Positions 9,321-18,707 of a stretch of 64,000 bases of DNA are shown here, piece after piece. The position numbers and the translations under genes are program-made. The DNA is from Prevotella sp. (lineage in GTDB: Bacteria > Bacteroidota > Bacteroidia > Bacteroidales > Bacteroidaceae), in the NCBI GenBank assembly GCA_022511075.1, contig JAFLSE010000008.1:26850-90849 (forward strand), given 5' to 3'. Each line of letters starts with the position of its first letter. The first letter of the stretch is position 1. The notes below the pieces were generated by a model, which was given only the letters and a program-made list of their open reading frames with translations, was not told where the DNA came from and ran no database searches.

Positions 9321-11681
9321 TTGTCAGGTAGTGAAATAAGTAAAAGAGCGAGGCTTCTCGTTGGTGTTATGTTGGTGTGGTTGACTGCTTTTAGTCAGCC
9401 ACTTACGCATATTAGTTACTACGACGAAGACGACGGAATGCCGCACGACCATATGACGCAGTTGTTGCAAGACGAACTTGGTTTTATGTGGTTTGCCACT
9501 TGGAACGGCTTGTGTCGCTATGACGGTTACGAGTTCTGCACATTCAAATCGCAGGCAGGCGATGGTTGCCATATGCCTACAGATCGTTTCCGCGACATTG
9601 CCCTGCGTCCTGACGGACGAATAATCTGCAAGGTTGACGATGATTTTTACCTGTTTGACACGCACACCTGCCGTTTCACTGACCTTACAGACGAACAGGC
9701 ACGGAAGGCTGCCGATGACATTATGCGCTATCGAATGAGTAAGGCGCAGAAAGAAAACGGCAAATTGGTGTCTTTTACCTACACCGACCAGCAAGGTAAC
9801 TTCTGGGCAACGTGCAAGCAAGGTGTCAGCAAGCAGACAGCAGGAAAACAGCGCACAAAACGGCTGGATATAGAACCAAGGTGCGAGGTAAAATGCTTGT
9901 TTACGGACAGTTATGGGCGTTGCTGGGTGACGACGAGAGACGATGCTGCCATTAGACTCTACTCAGGTGACAATGACAAGTTATTAGGTTACTTGGGGCG
10001 TGACGGTAAGTTGCATCAGCAATATGTGTCCTTTGGATCTTCTATTTATTGCATGTACCAGTCTGCCGACGGCACACTATGGTTAGGATCCAAGCCCGAC
10101 GGGTTGTTTCGTCTGCATGAGACCGCTGGCAATAAGTTTAAGATAGACCATATCACGAATATTCCAGGCAAGAGTGTATATAATCTGTTGGAGGATAACC
10201 TCGGTCGTTTGTGGGTGGCAACATTGGACAACGGTCTCTGTCTTACCACGGAGCCACAGGCAGAGAATCCCAGATTCGTTATTCCCAAGAACTATCCTAA
10301 GAACGTTGGGCAGAAACTGCGCTATCTGCATCTGACAAAACAAGGTGGTATGTTGGTAATTGCCGCTACCGACGGACTTATAATGTCGCATTTGGAAAAA
10401 GACGCTGATAGAATGACATTCAGCCATTACCAGCGTGACCCAGACAGTGCGGAAAGCCTGAGCAGCAGTGCTATCATGGACATTGTTGAGAATGATTATG
10501 GCAACCTTTTTGTAAGTACCGAAAGCCGGGGCGTTAATCGTATCTTGTTTACCGGTATTGTGGATGGTCGCCCTCAGCTTTCTTATCATAAATTATCCGA
10601 CGACGGTGTTATGTCGCTTACAAGTTTCGACAAAGACCGTTTGCTGATTGTCGGCGGTCATACCATCAGCATTGCCGACACGGCAGGAGTGAAGCGCACA
10701 CTTGATGCACACTATCTTAACAGCGACTATCGTTTCAGTGATGCGCGGCCCCAACGGCTCGACGGCAACCGATGGATATTCGGACTGAAAGACGGTGCTT
10801 TTATCATAAACACTTCGCAAATGTTTCAGCAGGCCTATCAGCCTAAGGTGGTGCTGACAGGCATTTCCATACAAGGGGGCATCAATAATATGGCAGTGGC
10901 ATATACAGATACTTTAGTGCTGCAGCCAAACGAGCGTAACGTTACCATACACTTTGCAGCCATCGACTATACGTCGTCCAACCGCATAAGCTATGCTTTC
11001 CGACTATTGCCCAATGAGCAATGGAACGATATAGGGCACGACCGGTCTGCCATATTGCTCGACCTGAAACCAGACACATATTGTCTTGAAATACGTTCAA
11101 CCGATGCTGACGGCATGTGGACAGACAATGTGCGGCGGCTGACAATTATCGTAAAGCCTAAATTCTGGGAGTCAACACTTGGCCAGTTGCTCATTTTTAT
11201 ACTCATTGCCGGCACATTTGCCGTGATTGTTTACACCATATTATATATAAGGCGTATCAAGAGACAGCAGCACGAAACATTGGAAGCCTATCTGGCGTTG
11301 CTTGACGAGAACAACATAAAACCGCAGGCAAGTCCCGAACCGAAAGTGAAAGCCGACGACCCAACGTTAGAGCGCGTGATGGTTTTCATAGAACAGAACA
11401 TCGGCAACAGCGACGTTAACATTGGCGATATGGCTGCCGCGGCTGCCACAAGCCGCTCTGGTCTGCAACGCAAACTGAAGCAGACAATGGGCATCACACC
11501 GCAGGAATTGATGCACGAGGCGCGCATAAAGCACGCCTGCCAACTGCTGACCAATACAGACAAGACTATTGCCGAAGTGGCATACGCCTGTGGATTTACC
11601 GACCCGAAATATTTCAGCCGTTGCTTTAAGAAGAGTATCGGGCAGTCACCAACAGAGTATAAAAATGCATCATTAGGGTAG
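9321..11681 (+). CDS. Transmembrane regulator: Reg_prop/Y_Y_Y-type periplasmic sensor + TM + cytoplasmic AraC HTH, no visible kinase/receiver
   Basis: GMPHDHMTQLLQDELGFMWFATWNGLCRYDGYEF propeller repeats; TM LLIFILIAGTFAVIVYTILYI; C-terminal AraC HTH (ADMAAA..SRSGLQRKLKQTMGITPQELMHEARI...AYACGFTDPKYFSRCFKKSIGQSPTEYK). Start uncertain: TTG 9321 or ATG 9369. Confidence 0.87.
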   Translation: MSGSEISKRARLLVGVMLVWLTAFSQPLTHISYYDEDDGMPHDHMTQLLQDELGFMWFATWNGLCRYDGYEFCTFKSQAGDGCHMPTDRFRDIALRPDGRIICKVDDDFYLFDTHTCRFTDLTDEQARKAADDIMRYRMSKAQKENGKLVSFTYTDQQGNFWATCKQGVSKQTAGKQRTKRLDIEPRCEVKCLFTDSYGRCWVTTRDDAAIRLYSGDNDKLLGYLGRDGKLHQQYVSFGSSIYCMYQSADGTLWLGSKPDGLFRLHETAGNKFKIDHITNIPGKSVYNLLEDNLGRLWVATLDNGLCLTTEPQAENPRFVIPKNYPKNVGQKLRYLHLTKQGGMLVIAATDGLIMSHLEKDADRMTFSHYQRDPDSAESLSSSAIMDIVENDYGNLFVSTESRGVNRILFTGIVDGRPQLSYHKLSDDGVMSLTSFDKDRLLIVGGHTISIADTAGVKRTLDAHYLNSDYRFSDARPQRLDGNRWIFGLKDGAFIINTSQMFQQAYQPKVVLTGISIQGGINNMAVAYTDTLVLQPNERNVTIHFAAIDYTSSNRISYAFRLLPNEQWNDIGHDRSAILLDLKPDTYCLEIRSTDADGMWTDNVRRLTIIVKPKFWESTLGQLLIFILIAGTFAVIVYTILYIRRIKRQQHETLEAYLALLDENNIKPQASPEPKVKADDPTLERVMVFIEQNIGNSDVNIGDMAAAAATSRSGLQRKLKQTMGITPQELMHEARIKHACQLLTNTDKTIAEVAYACGFTDPKYFSRCFKKSIGQSPTEYKNASLG

Positions 11682-11753
11682 AAAAGAGCCTGTTTGCAGC
11701 ATTTATCCACCTGTTTGATGTGTTTTTATCACCATTTCATCGATATTTTGCCG

Positions 11754-11761
11754 TATCTTTG
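11754..11761 (+). promoter_or_regulatory. Bacteroidetes -7 box TATCTTTG upstream of the pectin esterase pair
   Basis: Matches TAnnTTTG, 41 bp upstream of ATG 11802. Confidence 0.65.
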
Positions 11762-11801
11762 CGGCAGAATTTTATAATAACTTACTAAAACAAATCAATC
11801 G

Positions 11802-13697
11802 ATGAAAGTAAAACTATTACAAATCTTGACTGCCGCATTGGTGCTTTGCAGCATTGGAATGCAGGCAAAGAAGGTGCATACGCTCGGCGATTCGACGATG
11901 GCACCTTACGATGAGTCAGCCACCGTGACACGTGGTTGGGGAATGTATTTCGGGAACTTCCTAACTAACGGATGGACATCCATCAACTACGCAAAGGGCG
12001 GACGCGACTCGCGTGGCGGATATGAAGAACTGTGGCAGACAGCCAAGAAACAGGTTGAGGCTGGCGACTACGTGATTATTACCTTCGGACACAACGACGA
12101 GAAAAACAACGGTATGGATGGCTATGCCCTGAAAGCCTATTACGAAAGCATTGGTGATGCTGCAGCAGCGGCTGCGGTCGACTTGCGTGGTACAGTACCT
12201 TCCACCACATACAAAGAGTGGTTGGGCAAGATTGTAGATGAGGCAAAGGCTTTGGGTGCAACACCTATTATATGTTCGCCTGTATGCCGCTCTTATTTTA
12301 CTGGTGCTACTATTCGTCGCAATGGTCGTCACGACCTGGGCGATAAGTTTTCGGTGCTGACAGCCGATGGAATCAAAGAAAACCAAAGTGTACCTGCCGA
12401 CGACCACACAATGGACTACGCCTACCATTCAGAGCAACTGGCTAATGAAAAGGGCGTTGCCTTCATAGACCTTACGCAGGCAACCAAGGAACTCTATGAG
12501 AGTTATGGCAGTCAAGACAAGTGCGAGGCTCAACTCTTCGACGGAGAGGGCTCTACCCACTTCAATACAACAGGTGCGTTGCTCGTGGCACGCGAGTGTG
12601 CACGCTTAATGAAAGCGCAAGGCATTTTGGCTGACGACATCGTACTACCAACAGATATGTCTGTATCATCGGCAACGGGCGATTTTGGCTCAGCCTACAA
12701 AGGTCAGACACTTACAAAGGAGTTTACTCTGAGTGGTTTTGGCCTATCTCCAGAGGAGGGTACCGTCAGCATTACGGCTACTGATGGCATCGAACTATCG
12801 CTCAATAAAACCGACTGGCAGCCGACGCTTTCGATTAACTATACTTCTTCTACACTTATCAAGACATTCTATGCACAGATTGCATTGATGGCAGACGGCG
12901 ATTTTAGCGGAACAATCAACGTGACTCAGGGCGATAAGACGATTGAGATTCCTGTAACAGCCACGGCTGTAGTATTGGATGGCGGTGTGGAAGTGAAAGC
13001 CTACTGGCGCTTGGAGAAAGATGACAGCTATGAACTGACAGGTCCTGCTATCGTCATTCCAGAGTCATGGGAAGGAATGTATGTACAGCGTTATGCCAAT
13101 CCCAATACAAATACAACGTGGCCTGACTGGACGGGCTTTGATGCCTCGCGCAAGACGCAGCGCAATCTGTTGACAGGTGACAACTGGCCTGCCGATGAGA
13201 TTGACGACAATCCAAACCGCTACATACAGTGGGGAATAAAGCCTGCCGCAGGCACTGAACTGAAAATAGATGAGATAAGTCTCTTTGTATGTGGTTGCGG
13301 CGGCAATGGTATGTGCTCGCACATCTACTACTCTACTGATAATTTTGAGACACGCACAACAATCTTCGAGATGAAAAGTATGCCAGCCAACAATATGCAG
13401 TATGTTGAGGCTAAGCCTGTCATTTCGCTGGAAGAAGGAGAAGAACTCTTGATACGTGTATATCCTTGGTATAATGGTGCAGCATCGGGTAAGACCATAT
13501 GTCTGTCGGACCTGACTATCCACGGCATGGCGGTTGATGCCTCATCTTCAGGCATTAAGGAAATTGGCAAGACAAATATGCCAACAACTGTTTATGATTT
13601 GTCCGGGCGAAAAATCGACAACAAGAAAACCGTAAACGGTAAGTCTGTTCGCATTGTCCGCATGGGTGACGGAACTGTAAAGAAAGTTATTTACTAA
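11802..13697 (+). CDS. Rhamnogalacturonan acetylesterase-like SGNH hydrolase with C-terminal accessory domain
   Basis: LGDSTMAPYD block, GHNDEKN block, D-x-x-H (FDGEGSTHFN); ends in a VYDLSGRKI-type tail. Confidence 0.85.
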   Translation: MKVKLLQILTAALVLCSIGMQAKKVHTLGDSTMAPYDESATVTRGWGMYFGNFLTNGWTSINYAKGGRDSRGGYEELWQTAKKQVEAGDYVIITFGHNDEKNNGMDGYALKAYYESIGDAAAAAAVDLRGTVPSTTYKEWLGKIVDEAKALGATPIICSPVCRSYFTGATIRRNGRHDLGDKFSVLTADGIKENQSVPADDHTMDYAYHSEQLANEKGVAFIDLTQATKELYESYGSQDKCEAQLFDGEGSTHFNTTGALLVARECARLMKAQGILADDIVLPTDMSVSSATGDFGSAYKGQTLTKEFTLSGFGLSPEEGTVSITATDGIELSLNKTDWQPTLSINYTSSTLIKTFYAQIALMADGDFSGTINVTQGDKTIEIPVTATAVVLDGGVEVKAYWRLEKDDSYELTGPAIVIPESWEGMYVQRYANPNTNTTWPDWTGFDASRKTQRNLLTGDNWPADEIDDNPNRYIQWGIKPAAGTELKIDEISLFVCGCGGNGMCSHIYYSTDNFETRTTIFEMKSMPANNMQYVEAKPVISLEEGEELLIRVYPWYNGAASGKTICLSDLTIHGMAVDASSSGIKEIGKTNMPTTVYDLSGRKIDNKKTVNGKSVRIVRMGDGTVKKVIY

Positions 13698-13716
13698 AAT
13701 TAAAAACCAAATAATT

Positions 13717-16700
13717 ATGCAAAAAACATCTTATCTAACAAGACTGCTTGTTGCGCTCTTTGCATTGCTACCGTTGACGGCGGCGGCTGACAGCGTGAAA
13801 CTGGCAGAATGGAATTTTGAGACGAGCGACGACATCGCTGTAACATGGTTCACAGCTGGAGCACCTGAAATAGCTCCTGATGAGGCTGTTGGCGACAATG
13901 CTAACTATAACCTGACAGCCTGGAGTGAGGCTCGCTATTGGCAACTTTGCACTGGCTACAACAACAAGGTGCTTCGTATTGAAAATACTACGGCAAATGA
14001 CATTACTGACTATACTGATGCAACACAGCATAATGTATATTATGAAGTGCAATTTTCAACCGTAGGGTATAAAGATATCACTGTTGATTTCGCTTGTGCA
14101 TATGGTGCCAATGCAGAGGCAACTTTAGAAGCTGTCGTTTCTACTGACGGCGGACAGACATGGTTTGATGCAGGTGCATACACTACGATGCCTAACTGGT
14201 GGCTCTATAAAGACAACACCATCACTTTGTCGGCTGCCAATAAAGAAAAGGTTATCGTACGTCTGATTGCAGGCAACGGATTTGTTTCCAACTGGAATCT
14301 TGACTATGTGAGAGTCAATGGAACAGAGGATGAAGGTTCTGTTTCGCAGACTATCGACGAAAAAGATTTCACTGCTACATGGCAATTGAAAGATACTAAC
14401 ATTCAAACCACAGCCACGACATCAAAGGATGGTTTGTTCTCGGTTGCAGGATTGTCGTGGGGCGACAAGATTGAGCCTGCAGGTCTGCGTACCGATGGAG
14501 GTGTGACTCGTCAGCAATTCCAGCCAATTGAAAAAGTTGCCGGACAAGATGAAGGTGCAGCCATTGTTTTCACGTTGAAGCCTAAGAAGGCACTGACCTT
14601 TACTCCGAAAAATCTCTCGTTCAATGCTTGTAAAGTAGGCACCAATGGCGGTGCATTTGATGTAGTAGTCATCAGTGGCGACCAGTCAACTACCGTTGGA
14701 ACTAAGATAACGCCACAATTAGCAAAGGATGCTCCCTATGTTTCGGAATATACGTTTGACTTGAGCAATATACCTGCAACAGACGATATTCTCTATGTGA
14801 AGATTTACGTTTACAATTTGGACACTAACAAACAATACGCTTTCAGCGATGTTGTGATTACTGGCGATGTTGCAGGTACACTTGAGCCTACTCCAAGCTA
14901 TACACTTAACGTGAAATTGGGTACTGAAGGTGCAGGTAAGGTGTCAACCACTCCCGTGGGCAATGAGTTTGATGAAGGTACGTATATCACTGTTTCTGCC
15001 ACCGAGAACTTCGGTTATCACTTTGCCGCTTGGACAGATGAAGAAGGCAACGAGGTGTCTACCGACAACCCATATAGTTTTGAGATTGTTGAAAACACAA
15101 CACTCATTGCCACTTATACCAAGAACAATGTCTATGCCCTGAACGTGAAACGTGAAGGTGGTGCCAATGAAAATCTGGTACAGTTCTCGCCAGTAGGCAA
15201 CTATGTGGACGGTATACACTATTATGAAGAGGGCACTGATGTGAAACTGACTGCCATTAACAATCGCATTCTGACTTTCACGGGTTGGGAAGATAACTCT
15301 ACTGATACAGAGCGTACTGTTAAAGTGAATGAGGATATGAATTTGACTGCCAGCTTCTCTGCCGCCGACTATATCGTAGGTTGGGATCTCTATTACGACC
15401 AGCCTTCTAAAGACCGTGCCGCAGATTACAAGGCAGACTCTGAAAATGCAGGTATGCTCTCACTACGCAAGGCTGATGGCACTACCAATAGTTGGCTGAC
15501 ACGTGGTATCGGCAACGGACAAGAAAACGGAAAGTATGCTGCCCGTATCTGGAAATATCTCTCTGAAGAATGGTATTTTGAGATTTCTTTCTCGTCAAAG
15601 GGGTATGAGAATCTTGTTATTTCAAGCTGCATAGGCGACGACTACAATACTTATAGTGTCAACAATGTAGAGTATAGTATTGATGGCGGACAAACATTCA
15701 CTAAGATTGGCGAGTTTAATCCTCCTGCACGCGGTTGGGACGGTCCTAAAGAATTTGCCTTGCCTGCTGATGCTAATGACCAGGATCGTGTCTATATTCG
15801 TTGGATGCCAGACCGTACCAGTCCAAAAGTTGGTGTAGAGAGTGACTACGACGGAACGTCTATTGCTGAAATATTCGTACTGGCTGATGCCACGGGTATG
15901 GCTGACGAGGAGGCTAAACTGGTAGCTTCTAATCCAGAGAATGGTGCAACAGATGTTTCTTGCAATGGCTCCATCATTCTAAACTTCGATAATAAAGTCA
16001 AGGCAGGACAGGGTTGTACTATATTGGATGGTGAGGAGATTGCTCCTATCATCAGTGGTAAGTCAGCCATTTTCAAGTACACTGGTCTGAAATATAACAC
16101 ACAATACACATTCTCTATGCCTGAAGGCGTGCTCGTCAGTCGTGGCGGAAATGCTGTAGCAAAGGCAGAAATCACCTTTACTACGATGGATCGCAAGCAG
16201 CCAGAGCCTAAACTCTATGACGCTGTGGTTGCCCAAGACGGCAGCGGTGACTATACTACCGTGCAGGCTGCCATTGATGCTGCTCCAGAGCAACGTGGAA
16301 CGCCGTGGCTTATCTTTGTCAAGAATGGTCAGTACAATGAACACGTTGACATTCCTGCCAAGAAACCTTATCTGCACATTATTGGTCAGGATCGCGACAA
16401 GACCGTAATCCTTGACGATAAACTTTGCGGTGGTGATAATGCTTTGCACGTAAGCGTAGGTGCAACTGTTGTAGTCAACGCAAACAATACATTCTTTGAA
16501 AACATCACCTTGGAAAACTCCTACGGACACGTACAGCAGGCTGGACCTCAGGCTCTGGCACTGAACACGATAGGCGACCGTATTGCATTGAACAACGTGG
16601 CACTGCTTTCTTATCAGGACACATGGATTACAACATCTACCTCAAACAACCGCCACTACATCAAGAACTCACTCATTGAGGGTGCTGTAGACTTCATTTA

Positions 16701-17526
16701 TAATAGCGGCAATGTTTATCTCGATGGCGACACTTTGGAAATAAACCGTCCTTCAGGTGGCTATATTGTAGCACCGAGTCACGCAGCTGACGTTAAATGG
16801 GGATATGTATTCCAGAACAACGTCATTCGTGCGCATCCAGGTGTCAACGTAACCGACGTATGGCTTGGTCGTCCTTGGCATAACAGTCCAAAGACTGTGT
16901 TTATCAATACGCAAACCTTCGTTAATATTCCTGCAAAGGGTTGGTATAATACTATGGGAGGTATACCCGTACTTTGGGCAGACTACAACACAGTGGATGC
17001 AGACGGTAATCCTGTAGACCTTTCACAGCGCGAAGACACCTACTTCTATACAGACTCAAACGGAAACCGTGTTGAGGGCAAGGCAAAGAACTACCTGACC
17101 GACGAGGAAGCAGCCGAATATACTATCAAGAACGTAATGAGCGGTGACGACAACTGGCAGCCCAACCTGCTGTGTGAGCCTTGCGATGCTCCTGTGGTAA
17201 CTCTCAACGACAATAAACTTCAATGGACAGCAGTTCCTTATGCTATTTGCTATGTCGTTACCTACAATGGTGAGGTGATTGGTTTTACCACGGAAACTTC
17301 TTTCGATGCTAATGCAGGTAGCGATGCACAATACACTGTGCAGGCAGTAAATGAATTTGGTGGACTGAGTGCTAAGGCACGTCCAGGTGAAGCCACGGCG
17401 ATAGGCGCTCCGTCAGCATCAATCGGTACACAGTCATCAGTTTATCACGACTTGCAAGGTCGTCGTGTAATCAATCCTTCAAAGGGCGTTTATATTGTTA
17501 ATGGTAAGAAGGTCGTGATTAAATAA
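13717..17526 (+). CDS. Multidomain pectinesterase (CE8) with lectin-like N-terminus, InlB-type repeats and SbsA-like Ig domain
   Basis: DGSGDYTTVQAAIDAAPE, SYQDTWITT, GAVDFIYNSG, WLGRPWHNSPKTVFINT pectinesterase motifs; GYHFAAWTDEEGNEVSTDNPYSFEI repeats. Confidence 0.93.
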   Translation: MQKTSYLTRLLVALFALLPLTAAADSVKLAEWNFETSDDIAVTWFTAGAPEIAPDEAVGDNANYNLTAWSEARYWQLCTGYNNKVLRIENTTANDITDYTDATQHNVYYEVQFSTVGYKDITVDFACAYGANAEATLEAVVSTDGGQTWFDAGAYTTMPNWWLYKDNTITLSAANKEKVIVRLIAGNGFVSNWNLDYVRVNGTEDEGSVSQTIDEKDFTATWQLKDTNIQTTATTSKDGLFSVAGLSWGDKIEPAGLRTDGGVTRQQFQPIEKVAGQDEGAAIVFTLKPKKALTFTPKNLSFNACKVGTNGGAFDVVVISGDQSTTVGTKITPQLAKDAPYVSEYTFDLSNIPATDDILYVKIYVYNLDTNKQYAFSDVVITGDVAGTLEPTPSYTLNVKLGTEGAGKVSTTPVGNEFDEGTYITVSATENFGYHFAAWTDEEGNEVSTDNPYSFEIVENTTLIATYTKNNVYALNVKREGGANENLVQFSPVGNYVDGIHYYEEGTDVKLTAINNRILTFTGWEDNSTDTERTVKVNEDMNLTASFSAADYIVGWDLYYDQPSKDRAADYKADSENAGMLSLRKADGTTNSWLTRGIGNGQENGKYAARIWKYLSEEWYFEISFSSKGYENLVISSCIGDDYNTYSVNNVEYSIDGGQTFTKIGEFNPPARGWDGPKEFALPADANDQDRVYIRWMPDRTSPKVGVESDYDGTSIAEIFVLADATGMADEEAKLVASNPENGATDVSCNGSIILNFDNKVKAGQGCTILDGEEIAPIISGKSAIFKYTGLKYNTQYTFSMPEGVLVSRGGNAVAKAEITFTTMDRKQPEPKLYDAVVAQDGSGDYTTVQAAIDAAPEQRGTPWLIFVKNGQYNEHVDIPAKKPYLHIIGQDRDKTVILDDKLCGGDNALHVSVGATVVVNANNTFFENITLENSYGHVQQAGPQALALNTIGDRIALNNVALLSYQDTWITTSTSNNRHYIKNSLIEGAVDFIYNSGNVYLDGDTLEINRPSGGYIVAPSHAADVKWGYVFQNNVIRAHPGVNVTDVWLGRPWHNSPKTVFINTQTFVNIPAKGWYNTMGGIPVLWADYNTVDADGNPVDLSQREDTYFYTDSNGNRVEGKAKNYLTDEEAAEYTIKNVMSGDDNWQPNLLCEPCDAPVVTLNDNKLQWTAVPYAICYVVTYNGEVIGFTTETSFDANAGSDAQYTVQAVNEFGGLSAKARPGEATAIGAPSASIGTQSSVYHDLQGRRVINPSKGVYIVNGKKVVIK

Positions 17527-17561
17527 AAAAGTTTGGTTTATTTATAAGAAAGTTTAGCATT

Positions 17562-17600
17562 CAACGCCTTCCGTAATGGGAGGGCGTTGTTTGTTTTTTC
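17562..17600 (+). terminator. Intrinsic terminator downstream of the pectinesterase
   Basis: CAACGCCTTCC-gtaatg-GGAGGGCGTTG stem with TTTGTTTTTT tract. Confidence 0.85.
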
Positions 17601-17821
17601 TGTGTATTCGTTGAGTTTCAATGTACATGTACCTTTGATATCATAGTCTTGTGGAAAGTCGGCTGTTGATGGGTGGTCGGTAGTTGCTTGCCAATCCAGT
17701 CGGTCATAATAATATCCCAATTATCCGTTATGTACGTTCAAGTGGCGGTTTCAAAAAGAACAAAGGAGAAAAAGGAAAAGCAAATAGGTATAAAGATACG
17801 GACTTATAGGTATCTTTGATT

Positions 17822-17905
17822 TTTGGCGCACGTGCGAACATCTTGCAGCGTGCGGTGCAAAGTCTTGCGGCGTTCGGTGAAAAACCTTGCAGCGGCCGCT
17901 GCAAG
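17822..17905. repeat. GC-rich intergenic ~22-bp imperfect tandem repeats ending in a 20-bp palindrome
   Basis: Units at 17842, 17864 and 17886 (cttgcagcgtgcggtgcaaagt / cttgcggcgttcggtgaaaaac / cttgcagcggccgctgcaag), preceded by a degenerate unit. Last unit is its own reverse complement. Confidence 0.8.
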
Positions 17906-18041
17906 CTTGTTTTCTTAAAAGTTACCTTTCAATGGTAGGTAACGTTTATTTAATGCAAAGGTACAAAATAAATAGGCAAAATGCAAGAGTTCCGAAAATT
18001 TTTTGTGAAAGAGAAGGTATAAATGTATTGCGGACCCGATG

Positions 18042-18620
18042 CTACGTCGCAAACAGCAACCCTATCATTCCTACACTTTCTGCTGCCTGCACGTTTACGA
18101 GGCTGTCGTCTACAAATAAGGTTTCAGAGGGAATGATGCCGGCATCATCGAGCAAATGGTGATAGATGCGAAGGTCGGGCTTTAGCAATCCTATTTCGTA
18201 GGAAGCATAAATCTTGTGGCAGAAATGGTCGAGAGGGAGTCCTTCAGGAGTAAAGGCAGTGCTGCGCGCCCAAGACATCATAAAGGGATTTGTGTTGGTG
18301 AGGATATAGACATTAAAACGCTCCTTTGCCATTCGCAACATATCAAGGCGTTCACGTGGCACATCGACAACATAGCCTGTCCAACCTTTCACAACATCGT
18401 CGAAGGTGATGTTACGACCACAGTGAGAGCCGAGCCACTGGCAAAACTCGTCTGCCGAGACCTTGCCACTCTCCACATCGGCAAACATTCCCTGTTGGTG
18501 ATGAGCGGAAAGGAGCGTATCAGCATCACGCACACCAATGCTTTCAAATGCCTTTACGGCACGTTCCCTGCTGCTGACGGTGACAACACCGCCGAAGTCG
18601 AATACAATGTTCCTAATCAT
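18042..18620 (-). CDS. HAD-family hydrolase
   Basis: NIVFDFGGVVTV, ILTNTNPF, GLLKPDLRIYHHLLDDAGIIPSETLFVDDS. Confidence 0.92.
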   Translation of the reverse strand: MIRNIVFDFGGVVTVSSRERAVKAFESIGVRDADTLLSAHHQQGMFADVESGKVSADEFCQWLGSHCGRNITFDDVVKGWTGYVVDVPRERLDMLRMAKERFNVYILTNTNPFMMSWARSTAFTPEGLPLDHFCHKIYASYEIGLLKPDLRIYHHLLDDAGIIPSETLFVDDSLVNVQAAESVGMIGLLFAT

Positions 18621-18707
18621 GGAAAACCGTTAAATAAAGAAAAAGTCCGCACCGTCTTGCGGACAAGACGGACGGACTTATATAAAAACATCTTGGGAAA
18701 AGTGTCA

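Noticed and set aside
17842-17905. CRISPR array
   Set aside because: Units are contiguous and imperfect with no spacers, and there are no cas genes nearby.
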